Positions 21,757-34,000 of a stretch of 64,000 bases of DNA are shown one piece after another. The notes under the pieces were generated by a model. That model did not search any database. It was not told the origin of the DNA and worked only from the letters and a program-made list of their open reading frames with translations. Position 1 is the stretch's first letter; every line of letters starts with the position of its first letter. The DNA comes from Diadema setosum (Eukaryota; Echinodermata; Echinoidea; Diadematoida; Diadematidae). The stretch lies in the NCBI RefSeq assembly GCF_964275005.1, contig NC_092698.1, forward strand, positions 26,187,947 to 26,251,946, written 5' to 3'. A program made the position numbers and the translations under genes.

Positions 21757-21882
21757 ACTGAAGTGTACTGAGTGGTGCTGGATAACTGGTGGGCGATGTT
21801 TTCGACATGATATCTCCCTGTGTTGCTTCTCTCTCAGTATGCACCTGTTCCTGAGGATTATGCTGAAACAGCTGCTGTTTCA
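21757..21882 (+). other. Candidate non-coding first exon of CLASP
   Basis: The stretch lies between the CRE/YY1 cluster and the splice donor CA|GTGAGT at 21883. If spliced to the acceptor at 24521-24522 it would join the 5' UTR in front of the CLASP ATG. No transcript evidence is available. A CpG-rich block at 22020-22160, ending GGGACAG|GTGG, is an alternative 5' exon. Confidence 0.35.
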
Positions 21883-22019
21883 GTGAGTATATTTTAATCC
21901 GCATTATTGTAGAAATGTAGATACTGAAGCTCGTTATGAGACGCAATCTGCCGCAATTGTGACTACGGTTAGAAGTAGTGTAAACAATCGACGTGTGTGA
22001 AGCCATTTACTTTACAATT

Positions 22020-22160
22020 CCTATGCATGCAGCCGCCTTCCTGCGCACGCACCGGATCTTGATCGCGAACCGCTGCCGTCTTCTACCGGCGGCTGGGAGG
22101 CCACAGGTCGGCGATTGTAGCGGACAGCAGCTAGCAGCGGTCTTTGTAGCTGGGACAGGT
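22020..22160. promoter_or_regulatory. CpG-rich island-like block
   Basis: The densest CpG stretch between the two genes (many CG, GCGCACGCACCGG, CCGCTGCCG, CCGGCGGC). It lies just past the CRE/YY1 cluster and fits the downstream part of a CpG-type promoter. Confidence 0.45.
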
Positions 22161-24522
22161 GGTATTGCGCAAAGCACCACGCAAAACATTCTAAAATGTG
22201 TGTACCGTTCTTATCCTACATCAGATATTGTCACCAGTGAATATTTTATGCATTGGAACAATAGGGATATTCAACTTTCAAGTAAAATGGGGGATTTCCG
22301 TAGCACATAAATCAAGCAATGAATACATATTGAATGCAAAGACTAAAGTAGGCCTACACTGACACTTTTTAATGTGCATCTGCACAGCATAGACCTCCAC
22401 TCCAGTCTGCAGTCAGTACCGGTACTGATAGATTTGCTTCATAATATAATTCTGCAATGATGAGGCACCTTTAAAATTACAATGTCCTTATCCCTCACCT
22501 GTTTTGGGGGAGATCTTTTGCTGCACTGGCCACAGTGCTAGTAACGTGTTAGTGCTAGTTCATTGTTTTGATGATGCAGTGTACCATTTTGTGTAGACAT
22601 CTAGATCTAGATGTCTAATACGTTATTTAACGTTAGATTGAGGTTGTGCATAATGCTGCGGTTAACGCTAAAAAATAAATGATGTTTTTGATAATAGATC
22701 TCTGTATCATATGTATAGCCCTTATCAGGAAGCTATTTTCCCAGTGTTTTACTAGTTTTAATTGGTGAAGCTGTTGTTGCCACAGGATTGTATCTGTATA
22801 TAAAACATATCGTCTACTGAAATCTGAATGCCAACAGTACTGATTGCTTCAATATTGCTCTTCACCTGACAGAAAACATGAACAGTTTTATAATTTGATG
22901 AGATTGTTTTTTTTTTTTGTAAATTGACACTGAGGCTGTCATAAATGCACTTGTAATACCCTAGCACGTACACGTGGCAAAATTTTTGCATGTTGTGAAA
23001 ATCACGGTCTAACAGTGATTCATCAAATTCGAGAAAATAACAGCTTAAACAGTAACCATCAGAAGTGTTTTAAATGCTCATAGACTAATCTCAGGAAGAG
23101 ACAGGAGGAACTGCAGGAAGTGATTACAAAAGGCAAGCTGAAAGAAGTATTTAAACATTATATACTAAAGTGCAGAATTCATAGACACAGTTCTGTATTT
23201 TGTAAGATTTTGAACTAGACACATATCCATATTGCATAATTGTAGTACATCTTAATTTTTGCTCATTCAGTTTTGTCAGGTGTTAAAGTATTCAAAATAA
23301 TTGTATTCTCCTATTTCATATCAGTTTTCCATGCTAGGTGTTATGTTGCTACTTTGTAATACTTGCATTTTTTAAGTTCATCAGGGCAATGCTAAAAATT
23401 TTTGGTAAGATACTGCATTATTAGACAAAGACTGTTAATATTAATGTACAATGTACTTTTGGTATAACACTAACAGTAGAAAAAGGAAAGGATTGGACAA
23501 TGTGTTGCATTTCTTTCAAGATTGTGTTGTATATCAAAGGAGTTTTGTGAAGTGAAATTTTAAATGACACAATACAGGCTCAAAGCACAAGATATGTGAA
23601 GCTAGAATTGTTAATGCTTGCTGTTGCTAAACAAGTTTCAGAAAGTATGTGCTGTACTTTACTTTGTGGTGTTGGTTATTCCAGCTAAGCAAGTTGAGAT
23701 GCACACATATGTAGCCATAAAATGTCTTCCCATTATCATGAAGTGTATGTCTGTGAGGGACGAATGTGATGTTGATTAAACTTTAAATGGGCTTCCAGCC
23801 TTCCAACTATTTTGTTTAATTCACCAAAGGCTCTGATAGAATTGCCTATTTCTTGGATTGATGTAGAAATCAGCATTTTAGAGGATCACACAGAAAAGGA
23901 ATGCAAGATGCAGAAACAAAATAACCTAATCTTACTTGAAGTATAGTTAGTGTATTTGAACTCATGGTAGGGTTTTTGCAAGATTTTATGTTACTATTTT
24001 TTTTTTAAGTGTTACAAAGTATGTAATCTCTGTGGGTGAGGGTGGGGGTTACAGAAGGGTGTGTGTTCAAAAGAAACCACTCATGCTAGCCAGAAGTGCC
24101 CACTTCTGTGGTATCACTGTTTATAACAGATAATTTGCCATGATGTGTCACTTCCCTGAATGGAGATTACATTGTTATATTCCTAAACAATTGATGCAAT
24201 CATCCTGAAGAAATCGCTCTCACAAAATACATTTAGAATTTAGAGATCAATTGCAAATCAAAACTAATTGTATGGTGGATTTCTTTTCGTGCCTATCACA
24301 TATGAGGTCATGAACATGGCAGTAGCCTGATTTGCATAACTTGTGTCACGCTGTATTAAATGTCATTAATTAGGATATTGAAATATTAAAAAGAATGAGC
24401 TACAATATAAAAAGATTTAACAATGAGAATTAAAGCCAAGCAATCAGATGGTTGTCATTTTTCTTCCATTGTTTTTCAACATATTTTATGAAATGAGTTG
24501 TTCTGCTTTGTTTCTGTGACAG
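22161..24522. other. Probable CLASP 5' UTR intron
   Basis: AT-rich DNA without supported genes or well-defined repeats. A T run lies at 22908-22918. It ends with TTCTGCTTTGTTTCTGTGACAG, a good acceptor. Confidence 0.4.
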
Positions 24523-24872
24523 GTACATGGTGTAATTACTGCCCAGTTGAACCAACACACCTCAGGTTGAACAGGAGTTCACATCACAAGTTTCAATCTC
24601 GATCATCAGAGTGTAAGCAGAGCACTGAGGGGTCTTCATGTAGCCAGCTGCAAATTTACAAGTTCAGGCATCTGCAGACTGCTTTAAAGTTTCATGTGAA
24701 GTTGCAGTCCTGTCTCACACGGTTGGCTGCAGACGGACACACCCAAATCGATATCCTCTGGTACGAGCTCTAGCCGGGCGAGGGAAACGGTCAGCCCCAC
24801 CCGCAGTGTTCGATCAGATACTTTGGAAATAACTCCTCCCCAGTCCGGCCGCTAGCAGCAGCTCCGAGTAAG
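24523..24872 (+). other. Probable CLASP 5' UTR with three minimal upstream frames
   Basis: The 350 bases before the CLASP ATG contain exactly three ATGs by my reading: ATG GTG TAA at 24527-24535, ATG TAG at 24638-24643 and ATG TGA at 24694-24699. All close at once. The last 100 bases are CpG-rich (GCCGGGCGAGG, GTCCGGCCGC), so the true transcript start could also lie inside this segment and drop some of these frames. Confidence 0.5.
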
Positions 24873-25055
24873 ATGGCGGGGAAGAGTTTGGACGACATCG
24901 TGAACGATGTGATGAAGCAGGACACTTCGGCCAAGTTCCAGGCATCCGAGGACTTGCAGAATTACCTGCAGGACGTAGACAAACCATTACAGTGTGAGAA
25001 CATTGACCGGCTTATCGATGCTTTGGCAGGATGGGTCAACAGCAGCAATTTCAAG
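24873..25055 (+). CDS. CLASP: CLASP coding exon 1
   Basis: 61 codons, MAGKSLDDIVNDVMKQDTSA to GWVNSSNFK, ending AAG at a GTGAGT donor (phase 0). The ATG is in a good context, GTAAGATGGCGG, which also matches the YY1 core AAGATGGCGG, so the start codon overlaps a possible promoter element. Confidence 0.93.
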
Positions 25056-28000
25056 GTGAGTAGCAAATTTCCTGCCTTCAGTTCTGAAATCAGCTACTCA
25101 GAGGAAGTAAGCCTTCATTGTGTGGGGTCATAATGTTAAAAGGATTCTGCGATAAGCAATCCTTGTGATAACAGCCTCCTACAATGTAGCATGCTACTCA
25201 TTGCATGATTTATCTCCTAAGGAAACCACTGTTCTACAATTTTGTTGGACAGTTGCTATCTGGAGGGTATTTAGTAATTTTCCCAAGAAAATATGAGGCT
25301 ATGTTGGACTTATACGGCATAATTTTTCTTTTCTCTCTTGTTTTTGTTTTCATTGATCATGTGTCAGCGTAACTTAACCCATTGCTTTCAGAGACCTGGG
25401 GCCCAGGGGGGCATTTTTCATCAAGCGTTTTTCAATAACAAATTTTCTCGCAGCCAATCAGATGCAAGGATTTCAGTAGCTTAAAACAGTTGTCAGTGAT
25501 GTCAGTGTCTGACAAGTTTCATGAAACACTGCCTTGATGGGTCCGGAACAAATTCTACAGCAGGATCAAAACAGCCTAGATATGTCCCAGGTTAATTGTG
25601 TTGCTGGAAGTATAGATCTATACAACTGAATAGTGGTGTATTACAGAGAAAATGACATCACTTTCAAAATACATTTATAGAGATACAAAAGGATCCTGCC
25701 AATGCAACTTCTGGCTGTAAATGTACAAATTTATAGAAAAGATGTGTAACATATTTTTAATGTGAGATTTACATTGTAAAACATGTGATATACAGAATGC
25801 TTGATGTCAGTGTGTAATGATGAAAATTGATGGTTAAGTCTAATGCATATTTGTCAATAGAAAAAAATGTGCATCCGTATCATGAGAGTTATACAGATGT
25901 TAGTTTGCACGGTCTTCTAGCCATTGTAGTTATTGTACATTTCTGCTGTAATACTTTGCATGGGAATTTTTGTTGTCTAGATGCACGTTTGGAGCAAAGT
26001 CATGATTAATCTATCTTAACCAAAACTTCCTGTTCTCAAATGATGAACTGTTCACCACATTGTGAGCTGTGCCCAATGAAATAAAAAATTATAGACGAAT
26101 CTGTTCTGGAAACTTGAAGATGTCATTCAAGTAGAGAAGTCAGTGTAATGATATTTTCATGTTTATCAGTTAGATATTCTGTCACTCTTGAACTTGCTGT
26201 ACCATGTACAAATGCTGCCATTTTTACCTTTTCCAGATCTTAGACAAATGTGCAAAGTAGAGTCTACTCTATAGGGAAAAGAGCCAGTTTCATGATACAT
26301 TGTCTCTTTTCTGGTACTTATCTGGGCCACAGTCTCGCCCATTTCCTTTGTTTCAAACCTCATGAGATTACACAATGCACGCTGAAGTTGCAAGATTTAC
26401 ATTGCATGCTGTATGTACAGCCATCACACATGTACTATTTTGTCCAAAGACAGTTTTAATTGCGATTGTGAAATCATATCTTCAGAGCCTTGGATTTTGT
26501 GGCAGTAGATTATTTCTGCTTGCTACATTTTTTTTCACTTCTACACAGTATTTCTAATGTTTGAGAAAAAAAAAATCACAGGAATACTTTTATGGAACAG
26601 GTGAAATACTAAAGAAAGTGGCTGTTTTCTTTTCAATCATTCTTTTCAGATTTATTCATTCGCTTTCACACTGCTGTTTTGATTGGGATAGTATGGTTTT
26701 GCTGTCTAGTATAAAACACTGGCAGCGCGTAGCTACACAATGTAAAATGTATGTGTTTACATAGATCTCCAATTTCACGGTAATAACTTCAGTAGTGTGT
26801 TCAAGTTCAGTAGAATATGAGATTCTTGAAATGTTACTGAACTAGAGATGTACAGAAAACACAGTTTCAATGGGGAATGCTGCCTGCTTGCTCTCAGTGG
26901 CAGTGGATATAGAGTGAGATTGTGTAATAGGCTAATGAGTCAGACACGCAAGAAATTTCCCCAATCTAGCACAACACTTTAAAGGGAATCCAGCATTGTT
27001 TGCCAAGAAATTAAAGATGTAGAGCTTAGTTCCTACAATGTGCATGTACATCCACTGTTTTTTAAATGTCATACAAGTTCTATGCAAAGTGCACTGTGCC
27101 CATCCTCAAAGGATCTATGAGAGGCATCTTTACCATTAACCCGTTGAAGACTAGTCCCGAGTATACTTGGGCAGGTGGCTTTGGAAAATGCATGTTAATA
27201 CAACTGTAGCAAATCAGTCTGTCCTCAACGGTATGCGTAATTGTTGTCATTGAATACAGGTGACTCCTGTCATAATGAAGTTCCTGGGACCAGCAGTGTT
27301 CTTGCGTTATATTCAAATTTCATTATGTAGCAGAACAGTAAAGTACCAAAGAATTATTTTAGGACCTGAATTTTTTCTTCGTTGTAACATTGAGTTAAGT
27401 TTTAACCATGTTCGTTATTTAGTAATGGGAATACATTGTATGTATTCTAGAGCTCTGCAGTGTACAGCTGTACATAATGTATGCCCGTCTGCTGGTACAC
27501 CTTTTGTTTCTCCCATTCACATGACATTGTTAACTTTCCGAAATGGGGGTGGAAAAAAACAAGAAACAAATCTGATGCGCATGGCTTACCTTTATAGTAC
27601 TCAAACCCCTGTCAAACTTCATTTTATGTGATGCTATTGTTTACCAGTGTTTACAGTTTGTGTTGACTTGTTGCAGTGTTTTTTTTTTCATCTTTTTTTT
27701 TTCTTTTTTTTTTTGTCTTCATGCATTGATCAAACAAATACAGCAAAGAATGTAGACAGTCTGAGTCAGTTGTTACAGTCAGGAATTGCGTTGAGGTGTG
27801 CTCTCCCACGTTACTGTTTTCGATGATTCATAATTGTCGTCCCATGTTTTGTTGCTAGAGGTGCATCACCTACACTATTTTGGGAAGCATACAAACATGT
27901 GTGCAAAAGTGCATGACACCAAAGTGTAGTTCAGCATAGATCAGTACATTGGCTTAAATAAACTACAGTAATCAAGGAACTCTTTATAGTAAGTGTTGAA

Positions 28001-31000
28001 AATGGAGTGATATCTTAAATTGCATCTACAGAATGTATTTCATACATACTTTGTCACTCTGTGCCAGTACTATACTGGTTATATCATGGGATAAAGAAGC
28101 TAAATCACCAATTTTGCTTCTCAAATAAAAGCAGTAAAATGTAATATATTCATGATTTTTTTTACCACATTCTGATACAATGTCATGTACAGTGTCAAGT
28201 ATGTAAAGGGGAAAATGTAATATGAATGTATGAATGTCAGTTAATGATCTACAATATTGTTATAAGAAATGTGTATATTAAGCCATGCAAGTAATGATTA
28301 TGATCATATTACAGATTAGGTCACTCATTTTGTCCCACTTCAGTGCAATTTGTAACACTGATGCTTACAACTGTATCGTTACATAAGAATCAAGATGTGA
28401 CCAAACATTCATTATGCCCAACAAGTTGCAATAATACAGAACACAAAAATATATATAACTTAGGCATTAAATAAACATTATAGGGCCTATACCATGCTAG
28501 AAGTGGAAGTACTGTAGATCTATGACTTTTGAAAAATTCTTATAATTTTTGTCCTTTCTGTTTGCCTATACATGTAATGTACATTATACATGTACAGTAA
28601 CTCCTTCCTGTGGTTAAAGGGTGTGTACAGTTGTGGATGAGACCATGAGGATTTAGCTTTTAATGTTTTGCGAGGTATTCAGAAACCACTCTATGAGATG
28701 TCAAAGAGCATGCAATTCTAAGGGGTATCAAAAGTTTATTTGATGAAAATCAGTTTTGAAATGGCTAAGATATCCAAAAACAAGGTGAAACAAAGAAATC
28801 CTAATAAAAAGCGTGGCCTGTCGCTATTTATTATCACTTTTTTTGGATATCTCAGCCATTTGAAATCCAATCTTCCTCAAATAAAAGTTGAATCCTTCTT
28901 AGAATTATATGCTCTTTCATATGTCATAAGAGACTTCTCATTATCTCACTTAGGAATGTTCAAAACATGAATCCCCACCTCAACCAGCACTTTACAGTCC
29001 CTTTAATACCATGATATTGAAATGAGTTTTTGTCAACTGGTAGTCACCAGCATTTTTCAAGTCTCTTTCCCACTTTCAAACTGTGCATGTATACATGTAC
29101 ATGTAATTTTGATCTTCCAATGGTCTGTCATGTGTACAATGTTGTTGTTGATTCATGCATCACATGCTATTTTTTAGTCTGGAGGCCTTTATTGGCCATA
29201 AGTCCCACCGTATCTCCTCTTCTTTTATCCATTTAATGGCATGTTGTGCAGATCAGTTTTCCAAATTCTCTCTCATATAATGCACAGAACATTCAAGGCT
29301 GTAGGATTTGCATACTTGTGCTGTACATTGTACTTTGCATGCATCCTTTACAGTACAGCTCTTGAACAGTGAGCATTACAGCACAGAGATGGTACAGGAT
29401 TACAGTCGCTATGATTAACAAGCCCTAGTCACCTTCAGTATAAATCACCACACAATATAAAATCGCATTCATCATCTATTTGTTTTTCTTTGTTTTATCT
29501 GTGCAAGGTACATTTATCTCATACTCATGTTCTTGTTTTGTTTTTTTTTGTGACAACTGAAACTTCCAACTGGGCAAGTAATGATTCGTAACACCTGACT
29601 AGCTGGGCAACATGTAATTTTCATCCAAATGCCTTGAGCTTTTTACAGATATCATAAACTGCAAAACTGAAATGCATGATAATTGAGTTCAGTCATGTTT
29701 ACACATTGTATGTGTGTAGATCTACTGTCAGGGTGGTCCACAACTTGAAATTTGAGCATGTTGCAAGCTCTGAATGTGAAAACATTGCGGAAATTGTACA
29801 GAAGTACGTGTGTGCGGAGTGCACATCATGTGTGTATTACAACATGCAATATTTCACGACTGATTTCCTGTTGTGCTTCTTACATGTATTTGCTGTTATG
29901 TCTCATGATTTGCGCATAAATATTCTGAGTAGTTTAATGTTTCTCAAGTTTGCACTAAGGTATTTTTCACATGTTTAATTACTTTTCATTTTTGAGCATG
30001 TCACCAATTCTTGAGGATGTTGCATAGCATGTTGCTGACCTTTGAGCATGTTGCACAAGGTGGTTTGAGCATGTTGCAGCAACATGCTCAAACCACCTTG
30101 TGGACCACTCTACTTCTGTAGTATCAAGAGTCAGAGACCATGGGAGAATGTGGTATTTTATCCTTTGTTCGCCTATTAAATTGTACACATACTGGAGTAC
30201 TTTGTTCACCTATTGGCACAGGTGTCTGGAAACTAATTGTCAGTGAATAGACTTTGAAGAGATTACCTAGTCTCCCTAATCCTATAGTGTCATCTATGGC
30301 CATTCTTTTGGACTGAGTTTTAAGGCCCGTTCACACACGAGGGAAAAAGTGAGATTTAAAAATTGATTTTCTTATCGCGATCAAAATTTCGAAATTTTTT
30401 CCTGTGTGGACAGAAAAATTTCACTAATTTTCGCGATCCTAATCGCAATCCAACTCGCACTATTAGTGCGATTTTTCAGAATGATCGCGATTATTTTGCC
30501 AAGCGTCGTGTGTGTGAGCGCGATCGAGATTCGGAAATCGGTATTTTTAATCCCATTGTTCGTAGCGCGTGAACGTCAACATTATTGGGACCGCAGGGTC
30601 AGTCTTCGGTCATGCAAGTTTCGCGCATGCGCAATTTGGCCACTGATCGTTCTTTCCTTGCTGCGAAGTGCGATTTTTTCCTTGTGTATGAACGGTCGAA
30701 AAAAAAAATCGAAATTTGGATCGCGATTGTAATTTCGATTTTCGCTGTGTGTGCACGGGCCTATAGTGTTAGAACTGGGTGGGCTTGCTAACTTTTCAAC
30801 TAGGTCAAGTTTGGATCAAATAGATGACTGAATAAGTACTGAAAAAGCTTGGCAAGATGAAAATAATCTAGTGCTTGAGCATGTGAAGGGTTAACTGATA
30901 TCTCTGGAGAGTAATCCTGGTTATGGCTTGTGAAAATATGTTTTGCTAACAGAAATGCTGGTATATTTGCAGTAACTCTGCCCAAGAGATACAAGTGTAT

Positions 31001-34000
31001 AAAACCTGCTTTTAGTATGACACAGACAGTGTGCTTCTTCGAAACTAATGAGGCATGTAAGCCCACCATATTGTTTCTGTGTACATGTGTATTGGAATTG
31101 TGTGCAAGCAGTGTCATTATAATGTTTGTAGTATGGGCTGTTTTTAATGTCCCATACATCATTGTAGGATGATATGCTATTACTTTACCTGGTAAATACT
31201 CTTTGCTCAAGGGCCCCTGAATACTGCAATAGACTTTATAAGCAATTTGTTGGCCTGCATGTGTACTGTATGTTACATTGTATTGTAAAGTAAATATACA
31301 TAAAGTGTGTTGGACAGAGTGATATTTAGGGTTATTCATACTAGTAGGATACTGCATACATACATTGTATGTGAAACTGACTTGCTACAAGCCCTCTGAT
31401 TGGAACATACCATTATTACCAAGGTTAAACTGACCCTCCATCATCCATTTAGCAGTCAGGTCAGGTTCATGTGTGCCCCGATGGCATATCATTGTCATAG
31501 TCATGTATACTGACTTTGCCATCATTGCAATGTAGTGCAATTTAGTGGAGCTACACAGTTATAGTATGTGGTAACTGACCACACCAACATGCATATCATA
31601 AATATACACTGTATCTCCCAATGCAGTTTATACAGGTAAGTGTCTAGCATCTCGACAAAGGCTCAGTCAGTGCATGCTGAGTGATGCTGAGGGCATGCAA
31701 TGAACTACCTCATAGATGCTCACTGGTGTGCTTTGGGAAGGTTATTGTAGTCTATCTTAATGGCTCAGAGCTAAACTCTGCAACTAAATCTCAGTAAAAA
31801 TCCTTGTGAAACAACAAATAGATATATTGCCACTGCCTGATGTCAGAGATTGTGGTCAGGCTTGTATTAGAAGTGCCATAACAGTAAAAAATGATAATTC
31901 CCGTATTATTCTCAAAACTGAAAATAAAAACAAACACAAAATGCCTTGATGAATGTCAGACCGTTGTCATAGCCCCTACATACTAATCGAATGTATAGTG
32001 ACTTCCTGTGCATTCGTCCCACCCCCCTGCCAGTCAACATCTGTTCAACATTGCATAACATGTATCCTTGTAGCAAACTGTTGCCTAGCTAACTAGTGTT
32101 TTAATTTATCAATAACTTGCTGCATGACACAGGCTGACTGGTGTTATCATGTCATGCGAGCAGCAGTTGTAGATGAGCGTTAGCGACAATGATGCAGACA
32201 CCTTTGCTGTGTGCTGTATGTGTACATCACGTTGTATGGCTTCAGACATACAATTTACATTTTGCAAGCTTCACATGCACAGCGCGCACTGTAGTGCAGT
32301 GCTAGCCACAGCAAACTAATCTGTCAATGCAGAGCCAGGCAGCCAACCACAGTGGCAGTGATGCGTACACACTTGTAGGAGAAACCCAGTAAGGGGGGGG
32401 GGGTGGGGAGAGTGAGAGACAGACAGAGAGACAGTGAGACAGGGAAAGAGACTGAAGGGAAGACATGGATACTGGGCTCTGCCCATATGTACAGGAGTGA
32501 TTAATGAGTTGACTGTGTTCAGCGCAGGCACATTCTCAGCCACGGATGCCTTGAATGTGTGGACTTGAAGTTGAATCAGGGTTTCCTGTGTGACAAGTGT
32601 GCGAATACAATGTCAATACAATTGTTCTTTTCTCATGCATTGAGACATACAGTATGTGATAATATGTGGAAATGATATGTGGAGAACATTCAAGAAGAGA
32701 AAGAGTTTGCATAGAATTATTGTATTAATAGAGTTTGAAATGCCATCGTAGATGAATAAGATGTAAGATTTCGATTGCATAAGCCGAAAGTATCCTTATG
32801 TTTGTCAGATTGCAAAGAACTTTAATATGGATACCTATCTCAAGATAATAGGAATACATTACAAATCACCTATTGTTATGCCTGTTCATGATCGCAAATT
32901 AATGCTTCTGTGCAAACTTCTGCATGCAGGTTACAATATTGGCATGTGGCATATGATATCTATTGGACATTTACACTATGTTGATGCCCCTTTTTTTTTG
33001 CAGGATTTATGTATGCTTTTTGGTAACATTTTTGCTAAGTCTTCACATTTTCAGGCTCAAATATGTAATAACGTACAATGATACATACATGGATGGTACT
33101 ACAATGAAATGATGTCATGATAAGATTATACTGTATGTTAATAGGTATCATATTCTGTCCAGATGAAGTATCTCTTTTTAACAGCATGAACTAATGATTA
33201 CAGATCTCTCGCTTACCAGGTACATGTCGACTTTCGAAACCAGATCATGGTGACCTTACGGATCTACCAAGCAAGCACAAACTCTCAGTCCTTCAGTTTG
33301 TACTTTAGATTGTTTCATTCTGTGCTGTTGCAGATTTGCACAGGTGTGCACAAGTTTATTTGTGTGTTATGGTGGAAGGGGGAGGGAGTTATTGTCAGTA
33401 GATTGTTGTTGTTTTTTTTTTTAGTGCTTTTCTTTTAAAGGTCTTTGCATACCAAAGCACCGTTAATCTTCCAGTGATGTGCCATCGGTCAACAGAATTA
33501 ACAATTTCTAAATTTTTATGTTTTTTCCTCCATCTTTTCTGCAGATATCTCTCTGTGGGCTGGAGTGTTTAACGTTGCTGGTAGAGCGAATGGGAGAGAA
33601 GTTCAAAGTACATATAGGAACAGGTTAGTATGCATGCAAGTATTTGTCTCGCCCAGTTATATGTGTGCTGGTAACCCTAACTGTTTGTGTTTTACATGTA
33701 AATATCTTCTTTCCTCCATAGATAGAATATTTTGAGATCAATACTCAGCAAAGATTAAACCAGAGCAAAGTGTAACATGGAGACCATACTGAAACAGCTG
33801 TGAGACTTTTACAGACATGTACATTGCTACCATTGTTGTAGCATTTGAAAGTATTGTGAAAGACAAAAACTGTAGTGACGGAATTGATGTGACAGAAATG
33901 ATGTAGAAAAAATATGGGTATTTTGCGTGCCTGACATTTCAATAAATGCAGATACTTTGGAATTTACTGTGTAACGATTTTAGAAGATATCTCTCTAGAT

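Larger units (their letters stand above)
25056..33544 (+). other. CLASP intron 1
   Basis: 8.5 kb with no coding signal I can support on either strand. Elements: foldback fragment 25406-25538, palindromic repeat 27136-27233, dispersed repeat 27252-27440, foldback element 28614-29006, hairpin element 29730-30111 and a 440-bp inverted-repeat element 30323-30762. Other repeats: T-rich runs near 27678-27716 and a G run with a GAGACAGACAGAGAGACA stretch near 32393-32450. Confidence 0.7.

Noticed and set aside
24498-24773. 91-codon frame before the CLASP start
   Set aside because: No homology recognised and it starts upstream of a good acceptor; better explained as intron end plus 5' UTR.
30800-31357. 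Minus-strand open frame of 185 codons, among the longest in the window
   Set aside because: No recognisable domain, no splice or start context, His/Thr/Tyr-rich AT-derived composition, and it lies in a CLASP intron beside a repeat. Read as chance.
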